Positions 8,032 through 15,823 of a stretch of 64,000 nt of DNA are shown in pieces. A model generated the notes under the pieces. That model ran no database searches. It worked only from the letters and a program-made list of their open reading frames with translations, and was not told where the DNA came from. Numbering within the stretch: position 1 is the first letter of the stretch; each line of letters starts with the position of its first letter. The DNA comes from JADLHS01 sp964561105 (lineage in GTDB: Bacteria; Verrucomicrobiota; Verrucomicrobiia; Limisphaerales; JADLHS01), in NCBI GenBank assembly GCA_964561105.1, contig CAZLOH010000020.1:1-64000 (forward strand), in the 5' to 3' direction. Position numbers and translations under genes: made by a program.

Positions 8032-11000
8032 TCACTCGTAGCTGACGAGCAGCGAGAATTTTTCGGTGTCGGGCTTGATTGAAACGGTTTCTTCCTTCGC
8101 ATCGAAATCCCGGTGAGGTTGGCCGTTCACCTGCACACTTTGAATCGTTCGCCCGCCCGGATGACGCAGGCGGACGACCATTCGGGCGGGCTTCGTGCGC
8201 GTGGGCACGGTGATGTCCACCGCCAGTTCCCGCGCGTTCTTGTGCGAGGTGAGGCGGTAGCTCACCGGCCCGAAGCGGGTCGGGGCGTTCTTGACCTCGA
8301 GCGTTTTGCCGGCTTGCAACCAGTCGCTCGGAATGAACGGAGCGAGCCACAAATCCTCGCCGCGTTCCTGCACCAGCATGGTGCGGGTCTGATGCAGGAA
8401 GTAGCCCGTCTCATGCGTCTTGTCCCACGCGCCGCTATGATGGAAATGCTCCCAAAGCGTCAACACTTCGGTGTTGAGCAGCGACGCCAGGCTGTTGAAG
8501 TAGGAACGGACGAACGGCTTCACGTCGTCGCGCAGCGCGTAAACTTCCGCGTTGCGACAGTAGTAAGGCTGGACTTTGGCGAAGCCACCGAGGTTGAACC
8601 AATCCTTCGCGTTCTCCGCCGCCGGATAATCAAACCAGCCTTCACCCAGGAACTGCACGTCCTCCAGATGGTTCAACATGCGCGTCACCTCCACGTCGTC
8701 CGGCGCGAACACGCCGGTGGGCACGAGTTGATGCGCGCCCAGTTCCACGTCGTAAGCCCAACTGCGCCCGGCGTCGTCGCCCGGAAAAAAGTCCGCCAGC
8801 TTGCCGGGGCTGTGAACCTGCGACGGATAGAGCGGAATCCAGGTGCCGTCGCGCAACGGTAGCACGGGCGACTGTTCCTGCGTCCAGCGATAGGCGCGCC
8901 GGATGTTTTGTTTCAAATCCGCCGCGCCACGCGTGTAAGCCGCCGCTCGGGGATCGCCGATGGCTGCCAGACTGGTGCCCAGCTCGGCCAAGGCCGCGTG
9001 GTAATAGCCGTTCAGCATGAAGTGAAACGCGAACGAATTCCAATCCGCCATCACTGCGGGCGGCATCAGGCCGGATTCCGGCAGCGGCTGGCCGTCCGCG
9101 CCGAGCTGTCTGGTTTTCGCCGTCTGCCGCAAAATCCAGTCGCCGACACGCCGGAGTTCCGGGGCGTTCTCGCGCAACCACGCCTGGTCGCCGGTCAGTT
9201 GATAGTGCTCGCCCAACGTCCACAGATGCCACGCCGTGCCGAACGTGGTGTAGCCGGTGGTGAGAAATCCGTTGGTGTTGTAGCGATGAATGAAGAAATC
9301 CAGCCCGCGCTGCGCGAAGTCGTGATGGCCGAGGAAGTCCATCCCGCGAATCACCGAGTGCGCCTCGCTTTCGAGCGGGCCATACGACATCGCGGCAATC
9401 CACGGCGCCACCCGCGCGCCGTCCGCCTCGTTGCGTGCCGCGATGAGACAACGCACCTGCGACGAGCGGATGACGTGGTTGAGGAATTCGTCCGGCGTTT
9501 CAATCTGCGTGGCCGGAGCGAGCACGGCCTGCCAGTATCGCTCGACTCCAGCGCGCAGTTTCGGCGCATCGTCGAGTTGCATCGTGTTCACCTCCTGGTC
9601 GCCGAGAAAAACCACCACGCGCCGGCGGCTCCGCGCGGGCAGCGTGAACTCAAGCGCCAGCGCCCCGGGCGCGTTGGTGATGACGACGAAATCAGGCCGG
9701 TCCAGCACCACGGCGGCGCGGGTCAAACCGAGCAGCGCGGAGAACCGCATTTCACCCTCGCGCTGAAGTTGCGCCGTCGGGCGGGGTTTTCCTGGCAACT
9801 CGAAGGTCAGCGCCAACTTAGCGGGCGCGGGCTGTTCACGCAGATTTTCGACCGTGAATTCCGCGACGCAAACCGCACGGCGATTCAGGCGGATCGGGTT
9901 TTCTCCATCCGCATCAGTCGGGGCAACGAACACACGTTCTCCATACCGCACGCCGTCGCGCTCGACTGTGATCACGGGAATCGGCAACCAACCGCCGTCC
10001 AAAGTGCGACTCGTGCGATCGCGGCGGCCGTCGCCAAAAGCGAAGTGAAGCTTGCCCGCGCTGCCAAACCAATCGTCGTTCTTGACCGACGTGACGGGAA
10101 AACTCAGATCGCCGCCGCGCTCCACCACATATTTCGTGTTGTCGCACGACAACGAGAGCATCACCGGCCCTTCATTCTGGGCGTCGTGATGCGTCCTGGC
10201 CATCGCCTGCGCGAAGGTCTGATCCGGCCTCGCGCGCACTTCATCCAAAATTGTTTTGCGACCGGCGATGCGGCGTTTGTATTCCGCGAGCGACGGCGCG
10301 ACGGCCTTGTCGTCGGCGAGGCGCACAAACAATCGGCGACTCGGCACATAGACGCAGCCGTTGGTCAACAGGTCCTCGATGCCCACGCCCACACCGCCGT
10401 CGGGCAGATGAAACTGGAGGATCGTCGCGTCGCTTCGGGAGAAACCGAGCCGCGCGTACTTCAGTTTGAGTCGCAACGGCCGGGCCAGTTGCCAATCATT
10501 CCATCCGGTTGCGACCACCGACAGCCGGCCTTCGAGCGCGAGCAGTTCGCCGCTGAAGACGCGCACGCTACCGACGCCATCGGCTGGCGCAGTTTCCATT
10601 TCTGCGACAATGCTCAACTCTTCCCAACGTGTGCGCGTGTAGGCCGTGAGTTCGCGGACCGTCAGCGATTTTTCCTTCGTCGGCAGCAGCCAGCGGACTT
10701 TGCGAGTTTGCAGCAAGCCGCCCGTGGGAGACTTGGGCGAGAGGCGCACAACGATTTCGTTACCCTCCACTGATGTCTCGCCGGCGAGCGGCCACCAGTT
10801 GCCCTGCCACGCGGATTCGCCAAACCAGCCTTGAACTTGCACCGCCCCGGCCGCCGGCAACTGTTCGCGGTCGGCGAAACGCAATCGCACCTCGCGCAGC
10901 GCGCGATTGTTGAACAACTTCAATCCGATGCCCGCGACTCCGCCCGCATCAGGTGTGAGCGTGTAACTGCCATCGGCGTTTGCTGCCAGTGCGGTTTCCA

Positions 11001-11832
11001 ATCGCAAATCTTCCGCGCGAAATTCCTGCAGCCGATTCGCCGTGGCGCCGTTCGTGCGCTGCGGATCGAAGGTCACGACCTCGGCAATGGGCGCGATGTT
11101 CACCACCGCGCCCACGGTCGCTTCGCGCGCGTTGGTGGAACGGATGAGCCGGGCGTTGGCCCAGTTGGCCATGTCGCAGGCAATGCCGTCGCCGGCATCA
11201 GCGGCTTCGAGCACGAGTTCCTGCGCGCCGGCGACCGGCACGTTGATCGCTTTCGCCGCGTCGCCACTGCGCAGGATGCCGCTGTCAAAAAGCGTTTGGC
11301 CGTCGGCCTGCACGCGGAAGATGACGCTGCCGCTGGCGCAGGGCTGCAAGCCCACCTCGGCCTCGAACCGCGCGTACTCGGCGCCGAGCAACACGACCAG
11401 TTTGCCGTTCGCGTGATGGCCGAGGCCGTTGGTGTAAGTTTGCGAACCGATGCGCAATGGTTCGCCAGCCTTGCTCGGATCATGCGCGGCGACATCCAGC
11501 CCCAGTTCGCCCCAAGCCTGGTTGTGGGCCAGGAGCAACTCGGGATGCGCGGAGAGATTATCCGTCACCGGCGCACTCTGGGCGTTCACACTGCTCACTG
11601 CGGCCAGCAACGTCAGCAGGAGCAGCCAGATTGCCGTAGCCCGACGCCAATGCGGTGCATAGCCAACGTAGCCGCCGACGTGAGGAGGCGGACGGAGTTG
11701 GCATTTTCGAGCACCCACCTCCTCACGTCGGCGGCTACGGTTCGTCGCAGTTTCATGCGCGATGTGAAATCTACGAGTCAAGGACAGCGATTGCGTCGGG
11801 AGGTTAGTTTGAGAAACTGGATTCGTTTTCAT
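8032..11832 (-). CDS. Exported NPCBM-domain glycosidase-like protein (six-hairpin fold)
   Basis: 1266 aa from the ATG at 11832; the frame stays open upstream, but this ATG overlaps the stop of the upstream membrane gene as ATGA. About 50 residues precede the signal-peptide core (ATAIWLLLLTLLAAVSSVNA), and part of that extension is encoded by a palindromic repeat at 11667-11739. An NPCBM carbohydrate-binding module follows (QTYTNGLGHHANGKLVV, then residues expected for a beta-sandwich). The C-terminal half looks like an (alpha/alpha)6 six-hairpin glycosidase (IRGMDFLGHHDFAQRGLDFF, TTFGTAWHLWTLGEHYQLTG, WNSFAFHFMLNGYYHAAL). It probably degrades plant or algal glycans outside the cytoplasm. The exact GH family and catalytic acids are not assigned. 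Confidence 0.75.
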   Translation of the reverse strand: MKTNPVSQTNLPTQSLSLTRRFHIAHETATNRSRRREEVGARKCQLRPPPHVGGYVGYAPHWRRATAIWLLLLTLLAAVSSVNAQSAPVTDNLSAHPELLLAHNQAWGELGLDVAAHDPSKAGEPLRIGSQTYTNGLGHHANGKLVVLLGAEYARFEAEVGLQPCASGSVIFRVQADGQTLFDSGILRSGDAAKAINVPVAGAQELVLEAADAGDGIACDMANWANARLIRSTNAREATVGAVVNIAPIAEVVTFDPQRTNGATANRLQEFRAEDLRLETALAANADGSYTLTPDAGGVAGIGLKLFNNRALREVRLRFADREQLPAAGAVQVQGWFGESAWQGNWWPLAGETSVEGNEIVVRLSPKSPTGGLLQTRKVRWLLPTKEKSLTVRELTAYTRTRWEELSIVAEMETAPADGVGSVRVFSGELLALEGRLSVVATGWNDWQLARPLRLKLKYARLGFSRSDATILQFHLPDGGVGVGIEDLLTNGCVYVPSRRLFVRLADDKAVAPSLAEYKRRIAGRKTILDEVRARPDQTFAQAMARTHHDAQNEGPVMLSLSCDNTKYVVERGGDLSFPVTSVKNDDWFGSAGKLHFAFGDGRRDRTSRTLDGGWLPIPVITVERDGVRYGERVFVAPTDADGENPIRLNRRAVCVAEFTVENLREQPAPAKLALTFELPGKPRPTAQLQREGEMRFSALLGLTRAAVVLDRPDFVVITNAPGALALEFTLPARSRRRVVVFLGDQEVNTMQLDDAPKLRAGVERYWQAVLAPATQIETPDEFLNHVIRSSQVRCLIAARNEADGARVAPWIAAMSYGPLESEAHSVIRGMDFLGHHDFAQRGLDFFIHRYNTNGFLTTGYTTFGTAWHLWTLGEHYQLTGDQAWLRENAPELRRVGDWILRQTAKTRQLGADGQPLPESGLMPPAVMADWNSFAFHFMLNGYYHAALAELGTSLAAIGDPRAAAYTRGAADLKQNIRRAYRWTQEQSPVLPLRDGTWIPLYPSQVHSPGKLADFFPGDDAGRSWAYDVELGAHQLVPTGVFAPDDVEVTRMLNHLEDVQFLGEGWFDYPAAENAKDWFNLGGFAKVQPYYCRNAEVYALRDDVKPFVRSYFNSLASLLNTEVLTLWEHFHHSGAWDKTHETGYFLHQTRTMLVQERGEDLWLAPFIPSDWLQAGKTLEVKNAPTRFGPVSYRLTSHKNARELAVDITVPTRTKPARMVVRLRHPGGRTIQSVQVNGQPHRDFDAKEETVSIKPDTEKFSLLVSYE
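11667..11739. repeat. Perfect 22-bp inverted repeat, copy B, inside a coding frame
   Basis: Arms 11667-11688 and 11718-11739 are exact reverse complements over 22 bases, separated by 29 bases. The arms match the degenerate copy at 341-414. The element falls within the N-terminal extension of the NPCBM glycosidase, just ahead of its signal peptide core, and keeps the frame open (it encodes part of the stretch RRREEVGARK...PPPHVGGYV). On the minus strand it carries AGGAGG directly before an in-frame GTG, so it might also supply an alternative start. Confidence 0.8.
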
Positions 11833-12521
11833 GATGAGGTCTGCGTTGGTGCGGCTGACTGAGTTCGCGTCGCGCACGCCACCCAGACGCCGAGCAAGGC
11901 GACGGCCAGACCGATGCTGAAGATTAACCAGGAATAGTGAACATCGCCGTAGCCGTGGGCGGCGATTCGCCCCGAGTCCTTCACAAAACTCCAATACCAG
12001 ATCACGCCGGCCAGGAGTTGCAGGCCCACGGTGAACCAGGAAACGCGGATCGGCCGGTTGCGCGCTTCCTCCACCAGAATCAGCCCGCACACATACGCGA
12101 AATAAACGCTGATCAGCACCGGAGCGAGCACTGGTCCATACCAGGGCTTGGGAATCAGGAAGAGACAATCCCACTGCAACCAACTGGCCGGCCAGTCCGC
12201 CAGCCACTTCAGCCCGGCGTAATAGAAAATGTCCCAGAGGCCGAAGATGAAAAAGAAATAAGCCGACCGGGTGCGAAGGTTATGGCCGGTCAGCCAGGCC
12301 ACCGCCAGGATCATGGCCAGCGTGCAGGCTTCGCGAATGATTTCGATTTTCAGGCGATCCGCCACGGTCGCCGGAGGTTCGCTGCCGGCTGGCATGAGCA
12401 ACCGACGCAGGTAAATCACGCAGATCGCCTCCAGCAAGCCCATGGCAATTGCGTAAACCCCGATCCAGCCCAACTTCCGGCACACTTGCGCGACTGGTCC
12501 GTCCAGCACCTTGTTCTTCAT
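11829..12521 (-). CDS. Polytopic membrane protein of unknown function
   Basis: 230 aa from the ATG at 12521 (MKNKVLDGPV). About six or seven hydrophobic segments are visible, for example WIGVYAIAMGLLEAICVIYL, CTLAMILAVAWLTG, YFFFIFGLWDIFYYAGL, APVLISVYFAYVCGLI, VGLQLLAGVIWYW and WLIFSIGLAVALLGVWVA. I recognise no catalytic or transport motif. Its stop overlaps the start of the downstream glycosidase by four bases (ATGA), so the two are probably translated together. A role in membrane support of glycan use is possible but unsupported by motif. Confidence 0.7.
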   Translation of the reverse strand: MKNKVLDGPVAQVCRKLGWIGVYAIAMGLLEAICVIYLRRLLMPAGSEPPATVADRLKIEIIREACTLAMILAVAWLTGHNLRTRSAYFFFIFGLWDIFYYAGLKWLADWPASWLQWDCLFLIPKPWYGPVLAPVLISVYFAYVCGLILVEEARNRPIRVSWFTVGLQLLAGVIWYWSFVKDSGRIAAHGYGDVHYSWLIFSIGLAVALLGVWVACATRTQSAAPTQTSS

Positions 12522-12920
12522 TCCAAATACAATGACTCCCCGATCTGGTTCAAAAACCCAACCACCCACGGCGGGAGGGATGGTTGGGTTGGCCGCGGCT
12601 GGAGTTTTCCAGCCCAAGTTTGCGGCGAAAAATCAACCGCATCCCACTCCACGCGAATTCGCTCCAGCCTCTCTGTCTTTGACCAACTCTGCAATCCCAT
12701 TCCCGTCCAACTTGAGACCCACCTGGCTCCTGCCGCAAAGCCAGAGGAGGTAGAACGGCTTGCGCTGCGAGCCGTCGTGCCGCGTCGAGCGGCGCGCAGA
12801 GGCCAGGGTGGAGGCGCGCGCACTGGGTCATTCGTTTCCGCCCGCTCTGCGCGGGCGGGCTTGTCGCAGCGCGACAAGCACCACCTGACAAGTGAGGCGC
12901 GCCAATCGCGGCGTGCCGGC
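12522..12920. other. Intergenic, no gene seen
   Basis: This 399-base gap separates the membrane-protein gene from the AhpD-like gene. Open frames exist on both strands but have arginine- and proline-rich, frame-shadow compositions and no recognisable domain. I see no tRNA, terminator or strong repeat. The promoter of the membrane-protein/glycosidase pair is expected near 12520-12600 but I cannot point to convincing -35/-10 boxes. Confidence 0.4.
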
Positions 12921-13379
12921 TTATGATTTGGGCCGTTGATACGTTCCGGCTTCGGCCCGGAACGAAATGGCCAGGCGATTCCAGCCGTTGATGGCCACGA
13001 TGGCGAGCGTGAGGTTCACCAGTTCTTTCTCGGTGAACTGTTTCCGCGCGGCATCATACGCGGCATCCGGGACGTGCGAGTCCGCCACGAGCGTGACGGC
13101 TTCGGTCCAGGCCAGCGCGGCGCGCTCGCGTTCCGTGAAGAACGGCGTTTCCTCCCAGGCGGGCAGCGCGTAGAGACGCTGCTCGGTTTCGCCCTGCGCC
13201 CGCGCGTCCTTGGTGTGCATGTCGAGGCAGTAGGCACACCCATTGATCTGCGAGGCGCGCGTCTTGACCAATTCCAACAGCAACGGCTCGAGGCCGCAGT
13301 GGTGAACATAACCTTCCAATCCCGCCATGGCCTTGTAGCCGTCTGGCGTGGTGGACTTCCAATCCAGTCGTGTTTTCAT
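12921..13379 (-). CDS. Carboxymuconolactone decarboxylase/AhpD-family protein
   Basis: 152 aa from the ATG at 13379, preceded on the minus strand by an AAGGA ribosome-binding site. The diagnostic block is SQINGCAYCLDMHTKDAR, with the CxxC pair and downstream His of the AhpD-like alkylhydroperoxidase fold; the C-terminal LTLAIVAINGWNRLAISF is also typical. Such proteins are small cytoplasmic oligomers that use the cysteine pair in peroxide or organic-radical detoxification. The DUF488 gene lies 19 bases upstream on the same strand, so the two may be co-transcribed. The true reductant and substrate are unknown. Confidence 0.85.
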   Translation of the reverse strand: MKTRLDWKSTTPDGYKAMAGLEGYVHHCGLEPLLLELVKTRASQINGCAYCLDMHTKDARAQGETEQRLYALPAWEETPFFTERERAALAWTEAVTLVADSHVPDAAYDAARKQFTEKELVNLTLAIVAINGWNRLAISFRAEAGTYQRPKS

Positions 13380-13398
13380 ATTCGTTTCCTTGGGTGAA

Positions 13399-13797
13399 TC
13401 AGCGTTCGCTCCGCTTGCGCGCGCCCGGACGAGACTGGCGCGTGGCGGGGGCCGGCTTTTGAAGAAACTCCTGCAAAACCACCGCCTGATTGTGCGCCTC
13501 GTCATGCGCGGAATACACCAGCGTCACCGGGCCGCGTTTCAGGGCGTCGCGCAAGGGTTGCAACGCGGGCTGCTGCGATTTCAGTTCCTCGCGATAGCGT
13601 CGGCGGAATTCCACCCAGCGCTCCGGATCATGCCCAAACCAGTTTCGTAAGGCGTCGGTCGGCGCAATTTCCTTGAACCAGCCGACGATGCGCAGTGCTT
13701 CTTTTTTGACGCCGCGCGGCCAGAGCCGGTCCACCAAATAGCGTTCGCCATCGTCGGCGATTGCGGGTTCGTAGGCGCGCTTGATGTAAAGTTTCAT
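13399..13797 (-). CDS. DUF488 family protein (YeaO-like)
   Basis: 132 aa from the ATG at 13797; a GTG immediately upstream at 13800 is also in frame. The conserved motifs of the family are all present: GERYLVDRLWPRGVKKE near the N-terminus, ALRNWFGHDPERWVEFRRRY in the middle, and GPVTLVYSAHDEAHNQAVVL at the end. DUF488 proteins are small cytoplasmic proteins of unknown biochemical role, often beside stress or redox genes. Here the AhpD-like gene follows after 19 bases, which fits a small stress-related operon. The last dozen residues are basic and poorly conserved. Confidence 0.85.
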   Translation of the reverse strand: MKLYIKRAYEPAIADDGERYLVDRLWPRGVKKEALRIVGWFKEIAPTDALRNWFGHDPERWVEFRRRYREELKSQQPALQPLRDALKRGPVTLVYSAHDEAHNQAVVLQEFLQKPAPATRQSRPGARKRSER

Positions 13798-14429
13798 CAC
13801 CGTTGGACTTGTTGAGCTTTGAACTCATTCAAATGGTGTGGTGGGCTGGATGGGTCGCGCGGCTTCTCCTGGGCAGTATTGGTGTTGGTGCTTATCCACA
13901 CCGCCTCGTTCCCCGCGCCCGCGCGCGTTGAACCTCGCGAGGCGCGCTCGGGCGCGGTGGACGAGGGCGTCCACCACCGCGCGCGTGGGCGCGTGCGCTC
14001 CCTGCTGCCATAAGGTGAGATGCACGCCGCGGGAACAGGACGTTGTTTTACTTGTGGACGTGCCGGTCCCTGTCGCGCTCCAGTTTTCCGAGTGCGCTGC
14101 ACCACGCGGACGATCTGACCAACCGTGGTTTCAACCGTGACGCTCTTCACGGCGACATCGTAAAAGTGCTAAAGCTGTATTGCAAATACAACTTCGCGCT
14201 CGACAACTTGCCCTTGAATTCAGTTTTCGATTCCGTCACGCTCCCGCCCCATGTTTTCGGGTGACGATTCAGATTACTGGCTTGGACGGAGCGCTTATTT
14301 TTCGGAGCAAAAATTTGGCCCGCGGGAAATGTGTTCTTCCGAGGTTCAGGTTCTCAAAGACAAAATCCTCGCTGTGGAGAAGTCTCGTCGTATGGCGCGC
14401 TCCGTGACCGCAATCGTTTTTAGACCCGT
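13798..14429. other. Intergenic, no gene seen
   Basis: About 630 bases between the divergent DUF488 gene and the antiporter. The segment 13900-14000 is very GC-rich with many CGCG words, and the open frames there look like shadows. The part next to the antiporter (14160-14260) is more AT-rich and may carry its promoter, but I could not find a convincing -35/-10 pair. Confidence 0.4.
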
Positions 14430-15701
14430 ATGAATGCCATCAGAATTGAAGACATACTCAAACTCGTCCTCATCGGATGGATCGTCATCATCGCCGCCTC
14501 GTGGTTGATGGGGCGGCTCTGCCGCAAAATTGTGCAGCCGCTCGCCGTGGGTGAGATTGCGGCGGGGCTGCTGCTCGGGCCTTCGTTTCTCGGCCTGTTC
14601 GCGCCGGGTGCGGTCAACTTTCTTTTTCCCAATGAAGTCAAAGGACCGCTGGCGTTGTTCGCCGAATTCGGCTTGCTGCTGATGCTGTTCCAGGTGGGCA
14701 TGGAGTTCGATTTTTCGCACCTGCGGCAGAAGTCGAAGGTCGTGATGGCCTCTTCGTTCATGGGCATTCTCGCGCCGCTGGTGGGCGGGTTGATGATCGC
14801 CCCCTGGCTGCACCGCACGTTTGCGCCTGAGTTGCCGGCATTCGGGTTCAAGCTGTTCGTCTGCATCGCCCTTTCCATCTCCGCGCTGCCGGTCATGGGA
14901 CGCATTCTCCTGGAAATGCGGCTGGAGCGCACCGCCCTCGGCGCCACGACCATCAGCGCCGCCGCCATAGATGACGCCGTGGGCTGGATGCTTCTGGGCA
15001 TCGCCACGGCCATCGCCAAGCAGGGCGACAACTTCTCCTGGCTGCCGTTTCTCGGTGAAGTGGTGTTGATCATTCTCTACTTCATGGTGTTGATGAAGGT
15101 GATCGGCCCCCTGCTGATCAAGGCCTGGCGCAAACAATGCGACAAATACCAGACCGACACCTTCACGCCCGGCTTTCTCGCCATCCTGTTTTGCGCGCTG
15201 TTTGTCTCCGCGTTGATCACGAATCTGCTCGGCATTTTTTGCATTTTCGGCGCGTTCGCGATGGGCGTGGCGCTTCATTCGGAGCCGTCGTTGGTGAAGG
15301 CGTGGCGCGAACGCTTTGCCGACTTCGTCATTTTCCTGCTGGTGCCGATTTTCTTCACCAAGACCGGTTTGAACACCAAGATCGGCTCCTTCGACACCGC
15401 CACCGCCTGGTGGGCGTGCGGGCTGGTCTGTCTGATGGCCATCATCGGCAAACTCGGTGGCTGCACCCTGGGGGCGCGATGGGCCGGCGCGTCCTGGCGC
15501 GATGGACTTTGCATCGGCTCGCTGATGAACGCCCGTGCGCTCATGGGTTTGATCGCCATTGACGTGGGGCGGGAACTTGGCCTGCTGAACGACAAACTCT
15601 ACACGATGTTCATCATCATGTGCCTGATCACCACCGCTGCCACCGGTCCGCTGCTCCGTATCTGGTTGCCACCCGATTTGAAGAAGCTCATCCCGCGGTG
15701 A
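14430..15701 (+). CDS. Kef/CPA2-type cation:proton antiporter
   Basis: 423 aa, almost entirely hydrophobic with about 12 predicted membrane helices and no C-terminal NAD-binding domain. The opening AASWLMGRLCRKIVQPLAVG followed by GEIAAGLLLGPSFLGLF, and the later FGLLLMLFQVGMEFDFSHLR, are the standard landmarks of the CPA2 family (Kef, NhaS3, GerN). ISAAAIDDAVGW carries the acidic residues expected in the ion pathway. It would exchange Na+ or K+ for H+ across the inner membrane. A truncated relative survives at 20916-21254 and a different antiporter family is encoded at 36688. Ion specificity cannot be read from sequence. Confidence 0.85.
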   Translation: MNAIRIEDILKLVLIGWIVIIAASWLMGRLCRKIVQPLAVGEIAAGLLLGPSFLGLFAPGAVNFLFPNEVKGPLALFAEFGLLLMLFQVGMEFDFSHLRQKSKVVMASSFMGILAPLVGGLMIAPWLHRTFAPELPAFGFKLFVCIALSISALPVMGRILLEMRLERTALGATTISAAAIDDAVGWMLLGIATAIAKQGDNFSWLPFLGEVVLIILYFMVLMKVIGPLLIKAWRKQCDKYQTDTFTPGFLAILFCALFVSALITNLLGIFCIFGAFAMGVALHSEPSLVKAWRERFADFVIFLLVPIFFTKTGLNTKIGSFDTATAWWACGLVCLMAIIGKLGGCTLGARWAGASWRDGLCIGSLMNARALMGLIAIDVGRELGLLNDKLYTMFIIMCLITTAATGPLLRIWLPPDLKKLIPR

Positions 15702-15823
15702 CGGGCGGAGTCCGAGCGACGTCGGGCGAGTGAAGTCGCCGAGACATTTGCCGCCCTCAAGGTTGCAAACCAGGTGGCGTTCACGCCACCATGCGTTCAA
15801 CAACATCACAAAGAATCCACGCT

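Noticed and set aside
9014..10773. Long plus-strand open frames opposite the NPCBM glycosidase
   Set aside because: They are antisense to a gene with domain evidence and have Arg/His/Gln-rich shadow composition.
11833..12207. N-terminal extension of the NPCBM glycosidase frame to 12207
   Set aside because: This part overlaps the membrane-protein gene in another frame, and the ATGA overlap at 11829-11832 marks the normal start.
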